A DNA stretch of 64,000 nucleotides, taken from contig NZ_JAIQLH010000080.1 of the NCBI RefSeq assembly GCF_020037025.1, positions 1 to 64,000 on the forward strand, written 5' to 3'. The number at the start of each line of letters is the position of its first letter. Position 1 is the first letter of the stretch. This document shows, one piece after another, positions 49,895-57,317 of the stretch. The DNA is from Streptomyces huiliensis (lineage in GTDB: Bacteria; Actinomycetota; Actinomycetes; Streptomycetales; Streptomycetaceae). The notes under the pieces are model-generated. The model made no database searches and was not told the origin of the DNA. It saw only the letters and a list, made by a program, of their open reading frames with translations. Made by a program: the position numbers and the translations under genes.

Positions 49895-49902
49895 CCCCTT
49901 CG

Positions 49903-50526
49903 TCAGACGCGTAGTTCGGGCGGAAAGCCCGTCCAGCGGAGGTCCTCCGGCAGGTGGCCCATGTCGTTGGCGAGCAGGACCGCGGACGGCCGGTCCGGGG
50001 CGTAGCGGATGACGGTCAGGGCCGCGTTGCCCTGGTTGAGCATCAGCCAGCGCCACGGCGGCGCGTCGAGCGCGGCCCGGACCAGCCAGCCGACCAGGAA
50101 GTTGTGGGTCACGACCAGCTCGTGGCGGTCCTCGGTGCCCGCCACAGGACCGGTGAAGCGGTCCAGCGCCCGCCGGGCGAGGACCGGACCCCGCTCCCGG
50201 TGCGCGGCGGGGAAGCGGGCGACGTACTCCAGCAGGAAGTCGGCGTGCGCGGCGGGCAGTTCCGCCCGGCCGGGGACGTACGGAACCCCGTCGTCCGCCT
50301 CCTCCGCGAGCTCCAGGGGCACCCCGTCGAGCCGGCCGGCGACCAGTCGCGCGGTCTCGGCGGCCCGGCCCAGCGGGCTGTGGTGGACCACCGACAGGGG
50401 CGCGCCGCGCAGCCGCTCGCCGAGGAGGGCCGCCTGCCGCCGGCCGGCCTCGGTCAGCGCGGTGCCGTCCGGGACGGCCTCCGCGTGCCGGGCGAGGTAG
50501 AGGTAGCGGGTGGCGTACGACGGCAT
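49903..50526 (-). CDS. histidine phosphatase (phosphoglycerate mutase-like) family protein
   Basis: 207-aa protein. The catalytic RH motif is at the N-terminus (TRYLYLARHAEAVPDGTALT), followed by GRRQAALLGERL, HHSPLGRAAETARLVAGRL, and the second catalytic His in HELVVTHNFLVGWLVRAALD. These enzymes dephosphorylate small molecules through a phosphohistidine; the substrate is not evident. ATG 50526 is preceded by GGGAG at 8 nt. Only 8 bp separate its stop from that of the MarR remnant. Confidence 0.88.
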   Translation of the reverse strand: MPSYATRYLYLARHAEAVPDGTALTEAGRRQAALLGERLRGAPLSVVHHSPLGRAAETARLVAGRLDGVPLELAEEADDGVPYVPGRAELPAAHADFLLEYVARFPAAHRERGPVLARRALDRFTGPVAGTEDRHELVVTHNFLVGWLVRAALDAPPWRWLMLNQGNAALTVIRYAPDRPSAVLLANDMGHLPEDLRWTGFPPELRV

Positions 50527-50607
50527 GGGCGTGCTCCCGGGACGTTCACCGTGGGGGTGGTCACCGGCGGGGACGCGCGCCGTCGCCACCCCGGTTCCGC
50601 CGGCCGC

Positions 50608-50638
50608 TTGACTTCGAGTGCACTCCAACTCCTAACGT
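50608..50638 (+). promoter_or_regulatory. MerR-type promoter of the aldo/keto reductase gene
   Basis: TTGACT (50608-50613), 19-bp spacer, TAACGT (50633-50638). The spacer holds the perfect 10-bp palindrome GAGTGCACTC, as in MerR-activated promoters. The leader is ~33 nt with AGGAGG before ATG 50678. No MerR gene adjoins. Confidence 0.7.
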
Positions 50639-50677
50639 CTGCAGCGTTCCCGCATCACCACGCACAGGAGGCCCGGC

Positions 50678-51670
50678 ATGACCAGCATTCCCACCCGACG
50701 ACTCGGCGGACTCACGGTCGGCGCCCAGGGCCTCGGCTGCATGGGCATGAGCCACGCGTACGGCGCGTCCGACGACGACCGGTCGATCGCCACCCTGCAC
50801 CGCGCCCTCGACCTGGGCGTCACCCTCCTCGACACCTCCGACTTCTACGGCGGCGGCCACAACGAGGAGCTGATCGGCCGGGCCCTCGCCACCCCCGGGC
50901 GCCGCGAACAGGCTGTCGTCGCCACCAAGTTCGGCTTCGCCAACCGGCTGGGCGAGCCCACCGTGATCCGCGGCGACGCGGCGTACGTCCGGCAGGCGTG
51001 CGAGGCGTCGCTGCGCCGGCTCGGCCTCGACCACATCGACCTCTACTACGCGCACCGGATCGACCGGAACGTGCCCGTCGAGGAGACCGTAGGGGCGATG
51101 GCCGAGCTGGTGGCGGAGGGCAAGGTGCGTCACCTCGGACTGTCCGAGGCGGGCCCCGAGACCCTCCGGCGGGCGTACGCCGTGCACCCGATCGCCGCCC
51201 TGCAGAGCGAGTGGTCGCTGTGGACCCGCGACATCGAGGCCGAGGTGCTGCCCGTCTGCCGGGAACTCGGCATCGGCGTCGTGCCGTTCTCGCCGCTCGG
51301 CCGCGGCTTCCTCACCGGCCGCTACACCTCGCTCGACACCCTGGAGCAGTCCGACATGCGGCGCACCCAGCCGCGCTTCGCCGACGGCAACCTGGAGAGG
51401 AACCTGGCGATCGTCGAGCGGCTGGAGGCCCTGGCGGCCGAGCGCGGCGTCACCGCGGGCCAGCTGGCCCTCGCCTGGGTCCAGCACCGCGGCGACGACG
51501 TCGTGCCGATCCCGGGCACCCGCCGCGAGAAGTACCTGACGGAGAACGTCGCCGCCGCCACCCTCGCGCTCTCCGCGGACGAGCTCGCCGCCATCGACGC
51601 GGCGGCCCCGGCCGGGGCGGTCGCCGGCTCGCGGTACGACGAGACCAGCCTGACCTACGTCAACGGCTGA
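50678..51670 (+). CDS. aldo/keto reductase
   Basis: 330-aa NADPH-dependent oxidoreductase of the AKR13-like group. The catalytic tetrad is present: Asp and Tyr in LLDTSDFYGGGHNEELIGRA, Lys in VVATKFGFANRL, His in IDLYYAHRIDRNVP. The cofactor region is VVPFSPLGRGFLTGRY and the C-terminal PIPGTRREKYLTENVAAATL. Members reduce aldehydes and ketones; substrate unknown. Strong ribosome site AGGAGG. The promoter has the 19-bp spacer of MerR-regulated genes. Its stop overlaps the convergent MFS gene by 11 nt, with no terminator between. Confidence 0.92.
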   Translation: MTSIPTRRLGGLTVGAQGLGCMGMSHAYGASDDDRSIATLHRALDLGVTLLDTSDFYGGGHNEELIGRALATPGRREQAVVATKFGFANRLGEPTVIRGDAAYVRQACEASLRRLGLDHIDLYYAHRIDRNVPVEETVGAMAELVAEGKVRHLGLSEAGPETLRRAYAVHPIAALQSEWSLWTRDIEAEVLPVCRELGIGVVPFSPLGRGFLTGRYTSLDTLEQSDMRRTQPRFADGNLERNLAIVERLEALAAERGVTAGQLALAWVQHRGDDVVPIPGTRREKYLTENVAAATLALSADELAAIDAAAPAGAVAGSRYDETSLTYVNG

Positions 51671-52907
51671 TCCCCGGGCCTTCGACGGCGGCTGCCGCGT
51701 CCGGGCGCGGCAGCCGCCGGAGGGCGGCCACCGCCCCGGCGAGGGCCGCCGTCACCACGACGGCGCCCGTCCAGCCCAGCGCGGCGACGTCGGTGCCGCC
51801 CGCCAGCAGCCGCGAACCTCCCCAGGAGCCCGCCGCGTTGCCCAGGTTGAAGGCGGAGGTGTTGGCGGCCACGGCCAGGGCCGAGCCGCCGCCCGCCGCG
51901 CCCAGCACCCAGGACTGCAGCGCCGGCACCAGGGCGCCGGAGGCCAGTCCGACCAGCAGGATCGCTCCCGGAACGGCGCCCTTCACCTCGGCGACGGCGC
52001 TGACCAGCGCGAGTGACGCGGCGAGCACCGCGAGCGAGACCGCCAGGGTGCCGCGCAGCGACCGGTCCGCGCACCGCCCGCCGAGCGCGTTGCCCGCGAA
52101 CCCGCCCAGGCCGAAGAGGAACAGCAGGGCGGTGGTGGCCGCGGCCCCGTACCCCGTCGCCTCCCGCAGCAGCGGTGCGACGTAGCTGTAGAGCAGGAAC
52201 CAGCCCGCCTGCGAGACGGCGGTGACGCCCAGGGCGCACAGCACCTGCGGCCGCTTGAGCACGCCGGTCCCCGCCGACCCCGCGGGCCCCCGGGTCACCG
52301 AGCGCGGCACCAGGGCCATGAGGGCCGCGAACGCCGGCACCGCCGCGGCCGTCACGCACCAGAACGTCGCGCGCCAGCCCCACTCCTGCCCGACGGCCGT
52401 GCCGAGCGGCCCGCCGAGGACCGTGGCCAGCCCCAGCCCGCCGGACACCCAGGCGATGGCCGTCCCCTGGCGGCCGGGCGGCGAGATCCGGACGGCGATG
52501 AGCACGCAGACCGCCGCGAAGGTGCTGTGCGTCAGGGCGCCCAGCGTCCGCGCGGCCATGAGCAGCGAGAACGAGGGGGCGAGCGCGCCCAGCACGTTGG
52601 CCGCGGCGAAGACGGCCAGCAGCACGGCCGCCAGGGACCGCGGCGCCACGCGCGCGGTGAGGGCCGTGACGACCGGCCCGCCGACGGCGACGACCAGGGC
52701 GTACGCGCTGAGCAGCTGCCCGGCGGTCGCCACCGGGACCCGCAGGTCCCGGGAGACGTCCAGCAGCAGCCCGACCAGGGCGAACTCGGCGGAGCAGAGG
52801 ACGAAGGCGGCGAACGCGAGCGCCGCCAGGGCCGCGACCGGGGCGCGGTCGCGCGGTGTGGTGGGTGAGGACGTCGAGGACGTCGAGGATGCGGTGGCGG
52901 ATGACAA
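51660..52907 (-). CDS. MFS transporter, DHA1 (AraJ/CmlR-like) type
   Basis: 415-aa 12-TM exporter. The motif-A-type loop is atypical; recognisable segments are LAFAAFVLCSAEFALVGLLL, VATAGQLLSAYALVVAVGGP, LLMAARTLGALTHSTFAAVC, GLGLATVLGGPLGTAVGQEW GWRATF, and LVGLASGALVPALQSWVLGA. Such proteins export drugs, sugars or purine analogues. TTG 52907 is chosen because GGGAGGGAG is well spaced; the open frame to 52997 would run into the operator region. It is divergent from a PadR gene, which probably represses it. Confidence 0.85.
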   Translation of the reverse strand: MSSATASSTSSTSSPTTPRDRAPVAALAALAFAAFVLCSAEFALVGLLLDVSRDLRVPVATAGQLLSAYALVVAVGGPVVTALTARVAPRSLAAVLLAVFAAANVLGALAPSFSLLMAARTLGALTHSTFAAVCVLIAVRISPPGRQGTAIAWVSGGLGLATVLGGPLGTAVGQEWGWRATFWCVTAAAVPAFAALMALVPRSVTRGPAGSAGTGVLKRPQVLCALGVTAVSQAGWFLLYSYVAPLLREATGYGAAATTALLFLFGLGGFAGNALGGRCADRSLRGTLAVSLAVLAASLALVSAVAEVKGAVPGAILLVGLASGALVPALQSWVLGAAGGGSALAVAANTSAFNLGNAAGSWGGSRLLAGGTDVAALGWTGAVVVTAALAGAVAALRRLPRPDAAAAVEGPGISR

Positions 52908-52928
52908 CGGTGGTGCTCCCTCCCTGAG

Positions 52929-52982
52929 TAGGTCGCTCCGTTGTATGTCGAAACGACCTATCTCGAAGTCTAGGGATATGCT
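52929..52982. promoter_or_regulatory. PadR operator/promoter region
   Basis: TAGGTCG (52929-52935) and CGACCTA (52954-52960) are a perfect 7-bp inverted pair 18 bp apart, enclosing GTATGTCGAAACGAC. A second imperfect dyad TATCTCGAAGTCTAGGGATA (52959-52978) abuts the -10 TATGCT (52977-52982), 8 nt before the PadR ATG. The layout fits repression of both genes by PadR. Confidence 0.55.
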
Positions 52983-52990
52983 GTCTGTCC

Positions 52991-53530
52991 ATGTCAAGCC
53001 TGTTGGATCTCGCCATCCTGGGCTTCCTCCACGAGGAGCCCCTGCACGGCTATGAGCTGCGCACCCGCATCGCCCGCCTCACCGGGCACGTCAAGGCGAT
53101 CAGCCACGGCACCCTCTATCCGGCGATCAAGCGCATGGAGGCGGCCGGACTGCTCGTCCGGGAGTCGCAGCAGGGGGCGGTGGCGGCCCCCCGGCACGTG
53201 CTGAGCCTGACCGAGGAGGGCCGGCGGACGTTCCTGGAGCGGCTGCGGCGGCCCGAGGACCCGTTCGTCACCGACGAGAACCGGTGGTTCGCGCTCCTCG
53301 GCTTCCTGCGCCACCTGCCCGACCGGCAGGCGCAGGCCGAAGTCCTCCGCAGACGGCTGGCGTTCCTCCGAGAGCCGAGCAGCTTCTTCTACGACGGCGA
53401 CCGGCCGCTGGGCGTCGAGGACGTGGACGACCCGTTCCGGCGCGGCGTCCTCACCATCGCCCGCGCCACCTCACGGGCCGAACTGGCCTGGCTGGAGGAG
53501 ACCGTCGCCGAGCTGGAACGGGCGGAGTGA
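52991..53530 (+). CDS. PadR family transcriptional regulator
   Basis: 179-aa regulator. The winged helix is typical (LLDLAILGFLHEEPLHGYEL, ISHGTLYPAIKRMEAAGLLV, HVLSLTEEGRRTFLERL), and the C-terminal part is the helical dimerisation domain (QAQAEVLRRRLAFLREPSSF, AELAWLEETVAELERAE), i.e. the longer PadR-s2 form. Probably leaderless from TATGCT. Divergent from the MFS gene; loss of repression on ligand binding would induce export. The terminator at 53533-53575 begins right after its stop. Confidence 0.92.
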   Translation: MSSLLDLAILGFLHEEPLHGYELRTRIARLTGHVKAISHGTLYPAIKRMEAAGLLVRESQQGAVAAPRHVLSLTEEGRRTFLERLRRPEDPFVTDENRWFALLGFLRHLPDRQAQAEVLRRRLAFLREPSSFFYDGDRPLGVEDVDDPFRRGVLTIARATSRAELAWLEETVAELERAE

Positions 53531-53532
53531 AC

Positions 53533-53575
53533 GCCGAAGGGCCCCGCTCCACGAATCGGAGCAGGGCCCTTCGGC
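53533..53575. terminator. bidirectional terminator between padR-type gene and sdhB
   Basis: Stem GCCGAAGGGCCC + GCTCC / GGAGC + GGGCCCTTCGGC with one C-A mismatch and a 7-nt loop; it ends the sdh operon and the PadR gene. Confidence 0.9.
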
Positions 53576-53589
53576 TTGTACGACGGGGA

Positions 53590-54348
53590 TCAGAAGCGGC
53601 GCGTGATCAGCGCCCGCTTGACCTCCTGGATCGCCTTCGTCACCTCGATGCCGCGCGGGCAGGCATCGGTGCAGTTGAAGGTCGTCCGGCAGCGCCAGAC
53701 GCCGTCCTTGTCGTTGAGGATCTCCAGCCGCTGCTCCCCGGCCTCGTCACGCGAGTCGAAGATGAAGCGGTGCGCGTTGACGATCGCCGCCGGGCCGAAG
53801 TACTGGCCGTCGTTCCAGAACACCGGGCACGAGGACGTGCACGCGGCGCACAGGATGCACTTGGTGGTGTCGTCGAAGCGCTCGCGGTCCTCGGCGGACT
53901 GCAGGCGCTCGCGCGTCGGCTCGTTGCCCTTGGTGATCAGGAACGGCATCACGTCCCGGTACGCCTGGAAGAAGGGCTCCATGTCGACCACGAGGTCCTT
54001 CAGGACCGTGAGGCCCTTGATGGGCTCGACCGTGATCGGCTTCTCCGGGTTGATGTCCTTGATCAGCGTCTTGCACGCGAGGCGGTTGCGGCCGTTGATG
54101 CGCATGGCGTCGGAGCCGCAGATGCCGTGGGCGCAGGACCGGCGGAAGGTCAGCGAACCGTCCAGGTCCCACTTGATCTTGTGCAGACCGTCGAGCACGC
54201 GCTCCTTCGGGTCGATCTCGACCTCGAAGTCCTGCCAGGTCGCCTCGGCGGAGACCTCCGGGTTGAACCGGCGGACGCGGAAGGTGACCGTGATGTAGGG
54301 GGAGGCCTTGCTCGCGGCCTCCACCTTGTCTTCGATCGCGGTGCTCAT
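53590..54348 (-). CDS. sdhB: succinate dehydrogenase iron-sulfur subunit
   Basis: 252-aa electron-transfer subunit of complex II, at the inner face of the membrane. All three cluster motifs are visible: [2Fe-2S] in RRSCAHGICGSDAMRINGRN RLAC, [4Fe-4S] in CILCAACTSSCPVFW, and [3Fe-4S] in CRTTFNCTDACPRGIEV followed by the closing TKAIQEVKRALI. It passes electrons from SdhA FAD to the quinone site. Its ATG overlaps the sdhA stop by one base (TGATG). Last gene of the sdhC-sdhD-sdhA-sdhB operon. Confidence 0.97.
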   Translation of the reverse strand: MSTAIEDKVEAASKASPYITVTFRVRRFNPEVSAEATWQDFEVEIDPKERVLDGLHKIKWDLDGSLTFRRSCAHGICGSDAMRINGRNRLACKTLIKDINPEKPITVEPIKGLTVLKDLVVDMEPFFQAYRDVMPFLITKGNEPTRERLQSAEDRERFDDTTKCILCAACTSSCPVFWNDGQYFGPAAIVNAHRFIFDSRDEAGEQRLEILNDKDGVWRCRTTFNCTDACPRGIEVTKAIQEVKRALITRRF

Positions 54349-56102
54349 CAGTACTTACGCTCCATGGGCTGGTAGCGGGTCTGCACGACCGGCTTGTAGT
54401 CGAGCCGGATCGAATCCCTGCCGTCCGCGTCGACCTCGCGGTACGCCATGGTGTGGCGCATGAAGTTGACGTCGTCGCGGTTGGGGTAGTCCTCGCGGTA
54501 GTGACCGCCGCGGGACTCCTTCCGCGCGAGCGCGGAGACCGCCATGACCTCGGCCAGGTCGAGCAGGTTGCCCAGCTCGATGGCCTCCAGCAGGTCGGTG
54601 TTGAAGCGCTTGCCCTTGTCCTGGACGGACACGTTCTTGTAGCGCTTGCGCAGCTCGGCGATCTTCTCGACGGCCGTCTTGATGGTCTGCTCGGTGCGGA
54701 AGACCATGACGTTGGCGTCCATGGTCTCCTGCAGCTCCTTGCGGAGCTCGGCGACCCGCTCGCTGCCCGTGGACTCGCGCAGCCGCTCGACCTGCTCCTG
54801 GACGAGCGCGGCCGGGTTCTCCGGCAGCTCGACGAAGTCGGCCTTCTGGGCGTACTCGGCGGCGGCGATGCCCGCGCGCTTGCCGAAGACGTTGATGTCC
54901 AGCAGCGAGTTGGTGCCCAGGCGGTTGGCGCCGTGCACGGAGACGCAGGCGACCTCGCCGGCGGCGTACAGGCCCGGGACGACGGTGTCGTTGTCGGCCA
55001 GCACCTCGCCCTCGACGTTGGTCGGGATGCCGCCCATGGCGTAGTGCGCGGTGGGCTGGATCGGGATCGGGTCCGTGTAGGGCTCGATGCCGAGGTAGGT
55101 GCGCGCGAACTCGGTGATGTCCGGCAGCTTGGCGTCCAGCTGCTCCGGCGGCAGGTGCGTCAGGTCCAGGTAGACGTGGTCGCCCTCGGGACCGCAGCCG
55201 CGGCCCTCGCGGATCTCCGTGTAGATGGAGCGCGAGACGACGTCACGGGACGCGAGGTCCTTCATGACCGGCGCGTACTTCTCCATGAAGCGCTCGCCGT
55301 CCTTGTTGCGGAGGATGCCGCCCTCACCGCGGGCGCCCTCCGTCAGCAGGATGCCCATGCGCCAGATGCCGGTCGGGTGGAACTGGAAGAACTCCATGTC
55401 CTCCAGCGGCAGGCCGCGCCGGTAGCAGGCGGCCTGGCCGTCACCGGTCAGGGTGTGCGCGTTGGAGGTCACCTTGAAGAACTTGCCGGTGCCGCCGGAG
55501 GCGTAGATGACCGACTTCGCCTGGAAGATGTGGATCTCGCCGGTGGCCAGCTCGTAGGCGACCACACCGGCGGACTTCTTGACGCCGTCCACCTCGGTGA
55601 TCAGCTGGTCCAGGACGTAGAACTCGTTGAAGAACTCCACGCCCTCCTTGACGCAGTTCTGGTACAGCGTCTGGAGGATCATGTGGCCGGTGCGGTCCGC
55701 GGCGTAGCAGGACCGGCGGACCGGGGCCTCGCCGTGGTTGCGGCTGTGACCGCCGAAGCGGCGCTGGTCGATGGTGCCGTCCGGGGTGCGGTTGAACGGC
55801 AGGCCCATCTTCTCCAGGTCGAGGACCGCGTCGATGGCCTCCTTCGCCAGGATCTCGGCGGCGTCCTGGTCGACCAGGTAGTCACCGCCCTTGACCGTGT
55901 CGAAGGTGTGCCACTCCCAGTTGTCCTCCTCGACGTTGGCGAGGGCGGCGGCCATGCCGCCCTGGGCCGCGCCGGTGTGGGAGCGGGTGGGGTACAGCTT
56001 GGTGAGCACCGCGGTGCGGCTGCGCTTGGTCGACTCGATGGCCGCGCGCATGCCGGCGCCACCGGCGCCGACGATGACGGTGTCGTACTTGTGGATCTTC
56101 AT
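54348..56102 (-). CDS. sdhA: succinate dehydrogenase flavoprotein subunit
   Basis: 584-aa catalytic subunit oxidising succinate to fumarate. FAD-binding VIVGAGGAGMRAAIES at the N-terminus, the covalent-FAD His in YPTRSHTGAAQGGMAAALAN, substrate-site segments HPTGIWRMGILLTEGARGEGG, AHYAMGGIPTNVEGEVL and GANRLGTNSLLDINVFGKRA, and a family-typical C-terminus (VQTRYQPMERKY). ATG 56102 is the conserved start; the frame is open to 56309 but runs into sdhD. 20 nt after sdhD, TGATG overlap with sdhB. Confidence 0.97.
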   Translation of the reverse strand: MKIHKYDTVIVGAGGAGMRAAIESTKRSRTAVLTKLYPTRSHTGAAQGGMAAALANVEEDNWEWHTFDTVKGGDYLVDQDAAEILAKEAIDAVLDLEKMGLPFNRTPDGTIDQRRFGGHSRNHGEAPVRRSCYAADRTGHMILQTLYQNCVKEGVEFFNEFYVLDQLITEVDGVKKSAGVVAYELATGEIHIFQAKSVIYASGGTGKFFKVTSNAHTLTGDGQAACYRRGLPLEDMEFFQFHPTGIWRMGILLTEGARGEGGILRNKDGERFMEKYAPVMKDLASRDVVSRSIYTEIREGRGCGPEGDHVYLDLTHLPPEQLDAKLPDITEFARTYLGIEPYTDPIPIQPTAHYAMGGIPTNVEGEVLADNDTVVPGLYAAGEVACVSVHGANRLGTNSLLDINVFGKRAGIAAAEYAQKADFVELPENPAALVQEQVERLRESTGSERVAELRKELQETMDANVMVFRTEQTIKTAVEKIAELRKRYKNVSVQDKGKRFNTDLLEAIELGNLLDLAEVMAVSALARKESRGGHYREDYPNRDDVNFMRHTMAYREVDADGRDSIRLDYKPVVQTRYQPMERKY

Positions 56103-56122
56103 GGTCGCGTCAGCCCCGGGCT

Positions 56123-56593
56123 CTAGCGGATGTTCGGGTCGAAGGTGAAGATCACCAGCGTGCCCAGCAGGACGGTGAACACCGTGGCGGTGTACAGCAG
56201 CATCTTCAGCCAGAAGCGGGTGTTGGCCCGCTCCGCGTAGTCGTTGATGACCGTACGGAGGCCGTTGGCGCCGTGCAGCATGGCGAGCCACAGCATGATC
56301 AGGTCCCACGCCTGCCAGAACGGCGAGGCCCAGCGGCCGGCCACGAAGGCGAAGCCGATCTTGGTGACACCGCCGTCCAGCACCAGCTGGATCAGGAGGT
56401 GGCCCAGGACCAGGACGACCAGCACGATGCCGGACAGCCGCATGAAGAGCCAGCCGTACAGCTCGAAGTTGGTGCGGGTCGACTTCGGCGTCTTCTTGGT
56501 GCGCTTGCGCGGTGCCTCGATGACGGGGGCCGGGTTGTCGACGTCGTAGAGGGAGACGTCGTCGGCGGTCGCGGGGGTGGTTTCAGCGGACAT
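56123..56593 (-). CDS. sdhD: succinate dehydrogenase hydrophobic membrane anchor subunit
   Basis: 156-aa anchor subunit with three TM helices: WLFMRLSGIVLVVLVLGHLL (with His), a second at FWQAWDLIMLWLAMLHGANG LRTVINDYAE containing the heme/quinone-region His and Tyr-Ala-Glu, and LKMLLYTATVFTVLLGTLVI. The N-terminal ~45 residues are polar (KRTKKTPKS) and cytoplasmic. ATG 56593 is the best start. It follows sdhC after 8 nt and precedes sdhA. Confidence 0.93.
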   Translation of the reverse strand: MSAETTPATADDVSLYDVDNPAPVIEAPRKRTKKTPKSTRTNFELYGWLFMRLSGIVLVVLVLGHLLIQLVLDGGVTKIGFAFVAGRWASPFWQAWDLIMLWLAMLHGANGLRTVINDYAERANTRFWLKMLLYTATVFTVLLGTLVIFTFDPNIR

Positions 56594-56601
56594 GTCTGGC
56601 G

Positions 56602-56982
56602 TCAGCTCCCGAACAGCGTGTGCAGCGTGTGGCTGAGCACGGGGTAGAAGGCGCCGGCCATCAGGACGACCCAGACGCCGACGACGGTCCACAGCATCTG
56701 CTTCTGGTACCGCGGGCCCTTGGACCAGAAGTCCACCGCGATGACGCGGAGGCCGTTGAGCGCGTGGAAGAGGATGGCGGCGACGAGGCCGTACTCCATC
56801 ACGTTGACAACGGGTGTCTTGTACGTCGCGACGACGTCGTCGTACGCCTCGGGGGAGACGCGGACGAGAGCGGTGTCCAGGACGTGCACGAACAGGAAGA
56901 AGAAAATGAGGACGCCGGTGACTCGGTGAGCCACCCAGGACCACATGCCTTCCCGGCCGCGGTACAGCGTTCCAGCCGACAC
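56602..56982 (-). CDS. sdhC: succinate dehydrogenase cytochrome b556 subunit
   Basis: 126-aa membrane subunit with three TM helices. Signature GTLYRGREGMWSWVAHRVTG, then VLIFFFLFVHVLDTALVRVS with the heme-ligand-type His, YGLVAAILFHALNGLRVIAV and WTVVGVWVVLMAGAFYPVLS. GTG 56982 is supported by GGAGGG 5-6 nt upstream; the frame to 57090 is not conserved-looking. First gene of the operon; a TACGAT box at 57094-57089 (minus strand) could be its -10. Confidence 0.93.
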   Translation of the reverse strand: MSAGTLYRGREGMWSWVAHRVTGVLIFFFLFVHVLDTALVRVSPEAYDDVVATYKTPVVNVMEYGLVAAILFHALNGLRVIAVDFWSKGPRYQKQMLWTVVGVWVVLMAGAFYPVLSHTLHTLFGS

Positions 56983-57317
56983 GGAAAACCCTCCGGGAGC
57001 GGGGATTGGGGGCTGCCGCCAGCTTGTAACCCAGTCAGGACTGCACTGTCGGTCGGGCCCGGCCGGGTACGGTCCACCGGCCCTGGCCATCGTAGCGACG
57101 CCTTGTCGGTTCGGTCGCGCGGGGTCCGGCAGGTGTGATCAAACTGGCATGTACGGGTCGGCGGTGGTGGACGAGAGCCGCATGGGGCGCCATGGTTGGC
57201 CGAATGGCCCTGGTTCACTGCCGGAAATTCACCCATAAGTGGGGGTTTTCGGGCGGGTATTCGAGGCTGTCGGCGGTGGAAAGAACTATCTTTTCCGCGA
57301 TTGGGAGGTTTTGCTCC
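56983..57317. other. divergent region between sdhC and the hexosaminidase gene
   Basis: 335 bp. On the minus strand TACGAT (57094-57089) is a possible sdh -10 with a ~100-nt leader. Toward the hexosaminidase, GGAAAG/CTTTTCC flank AACTAT near 57279-57297. I looked for a DasR-type site (ACTGGTCTAGACCA-like) and did not see one. Confidence 0.4.

Noticed and set aside
56983..57317. DasR (dre) site before the hexosaminidase gene
   Set aside because: No sequence close to the ACTGGTCTAGACCA-type consensus was found by eye on either strand.
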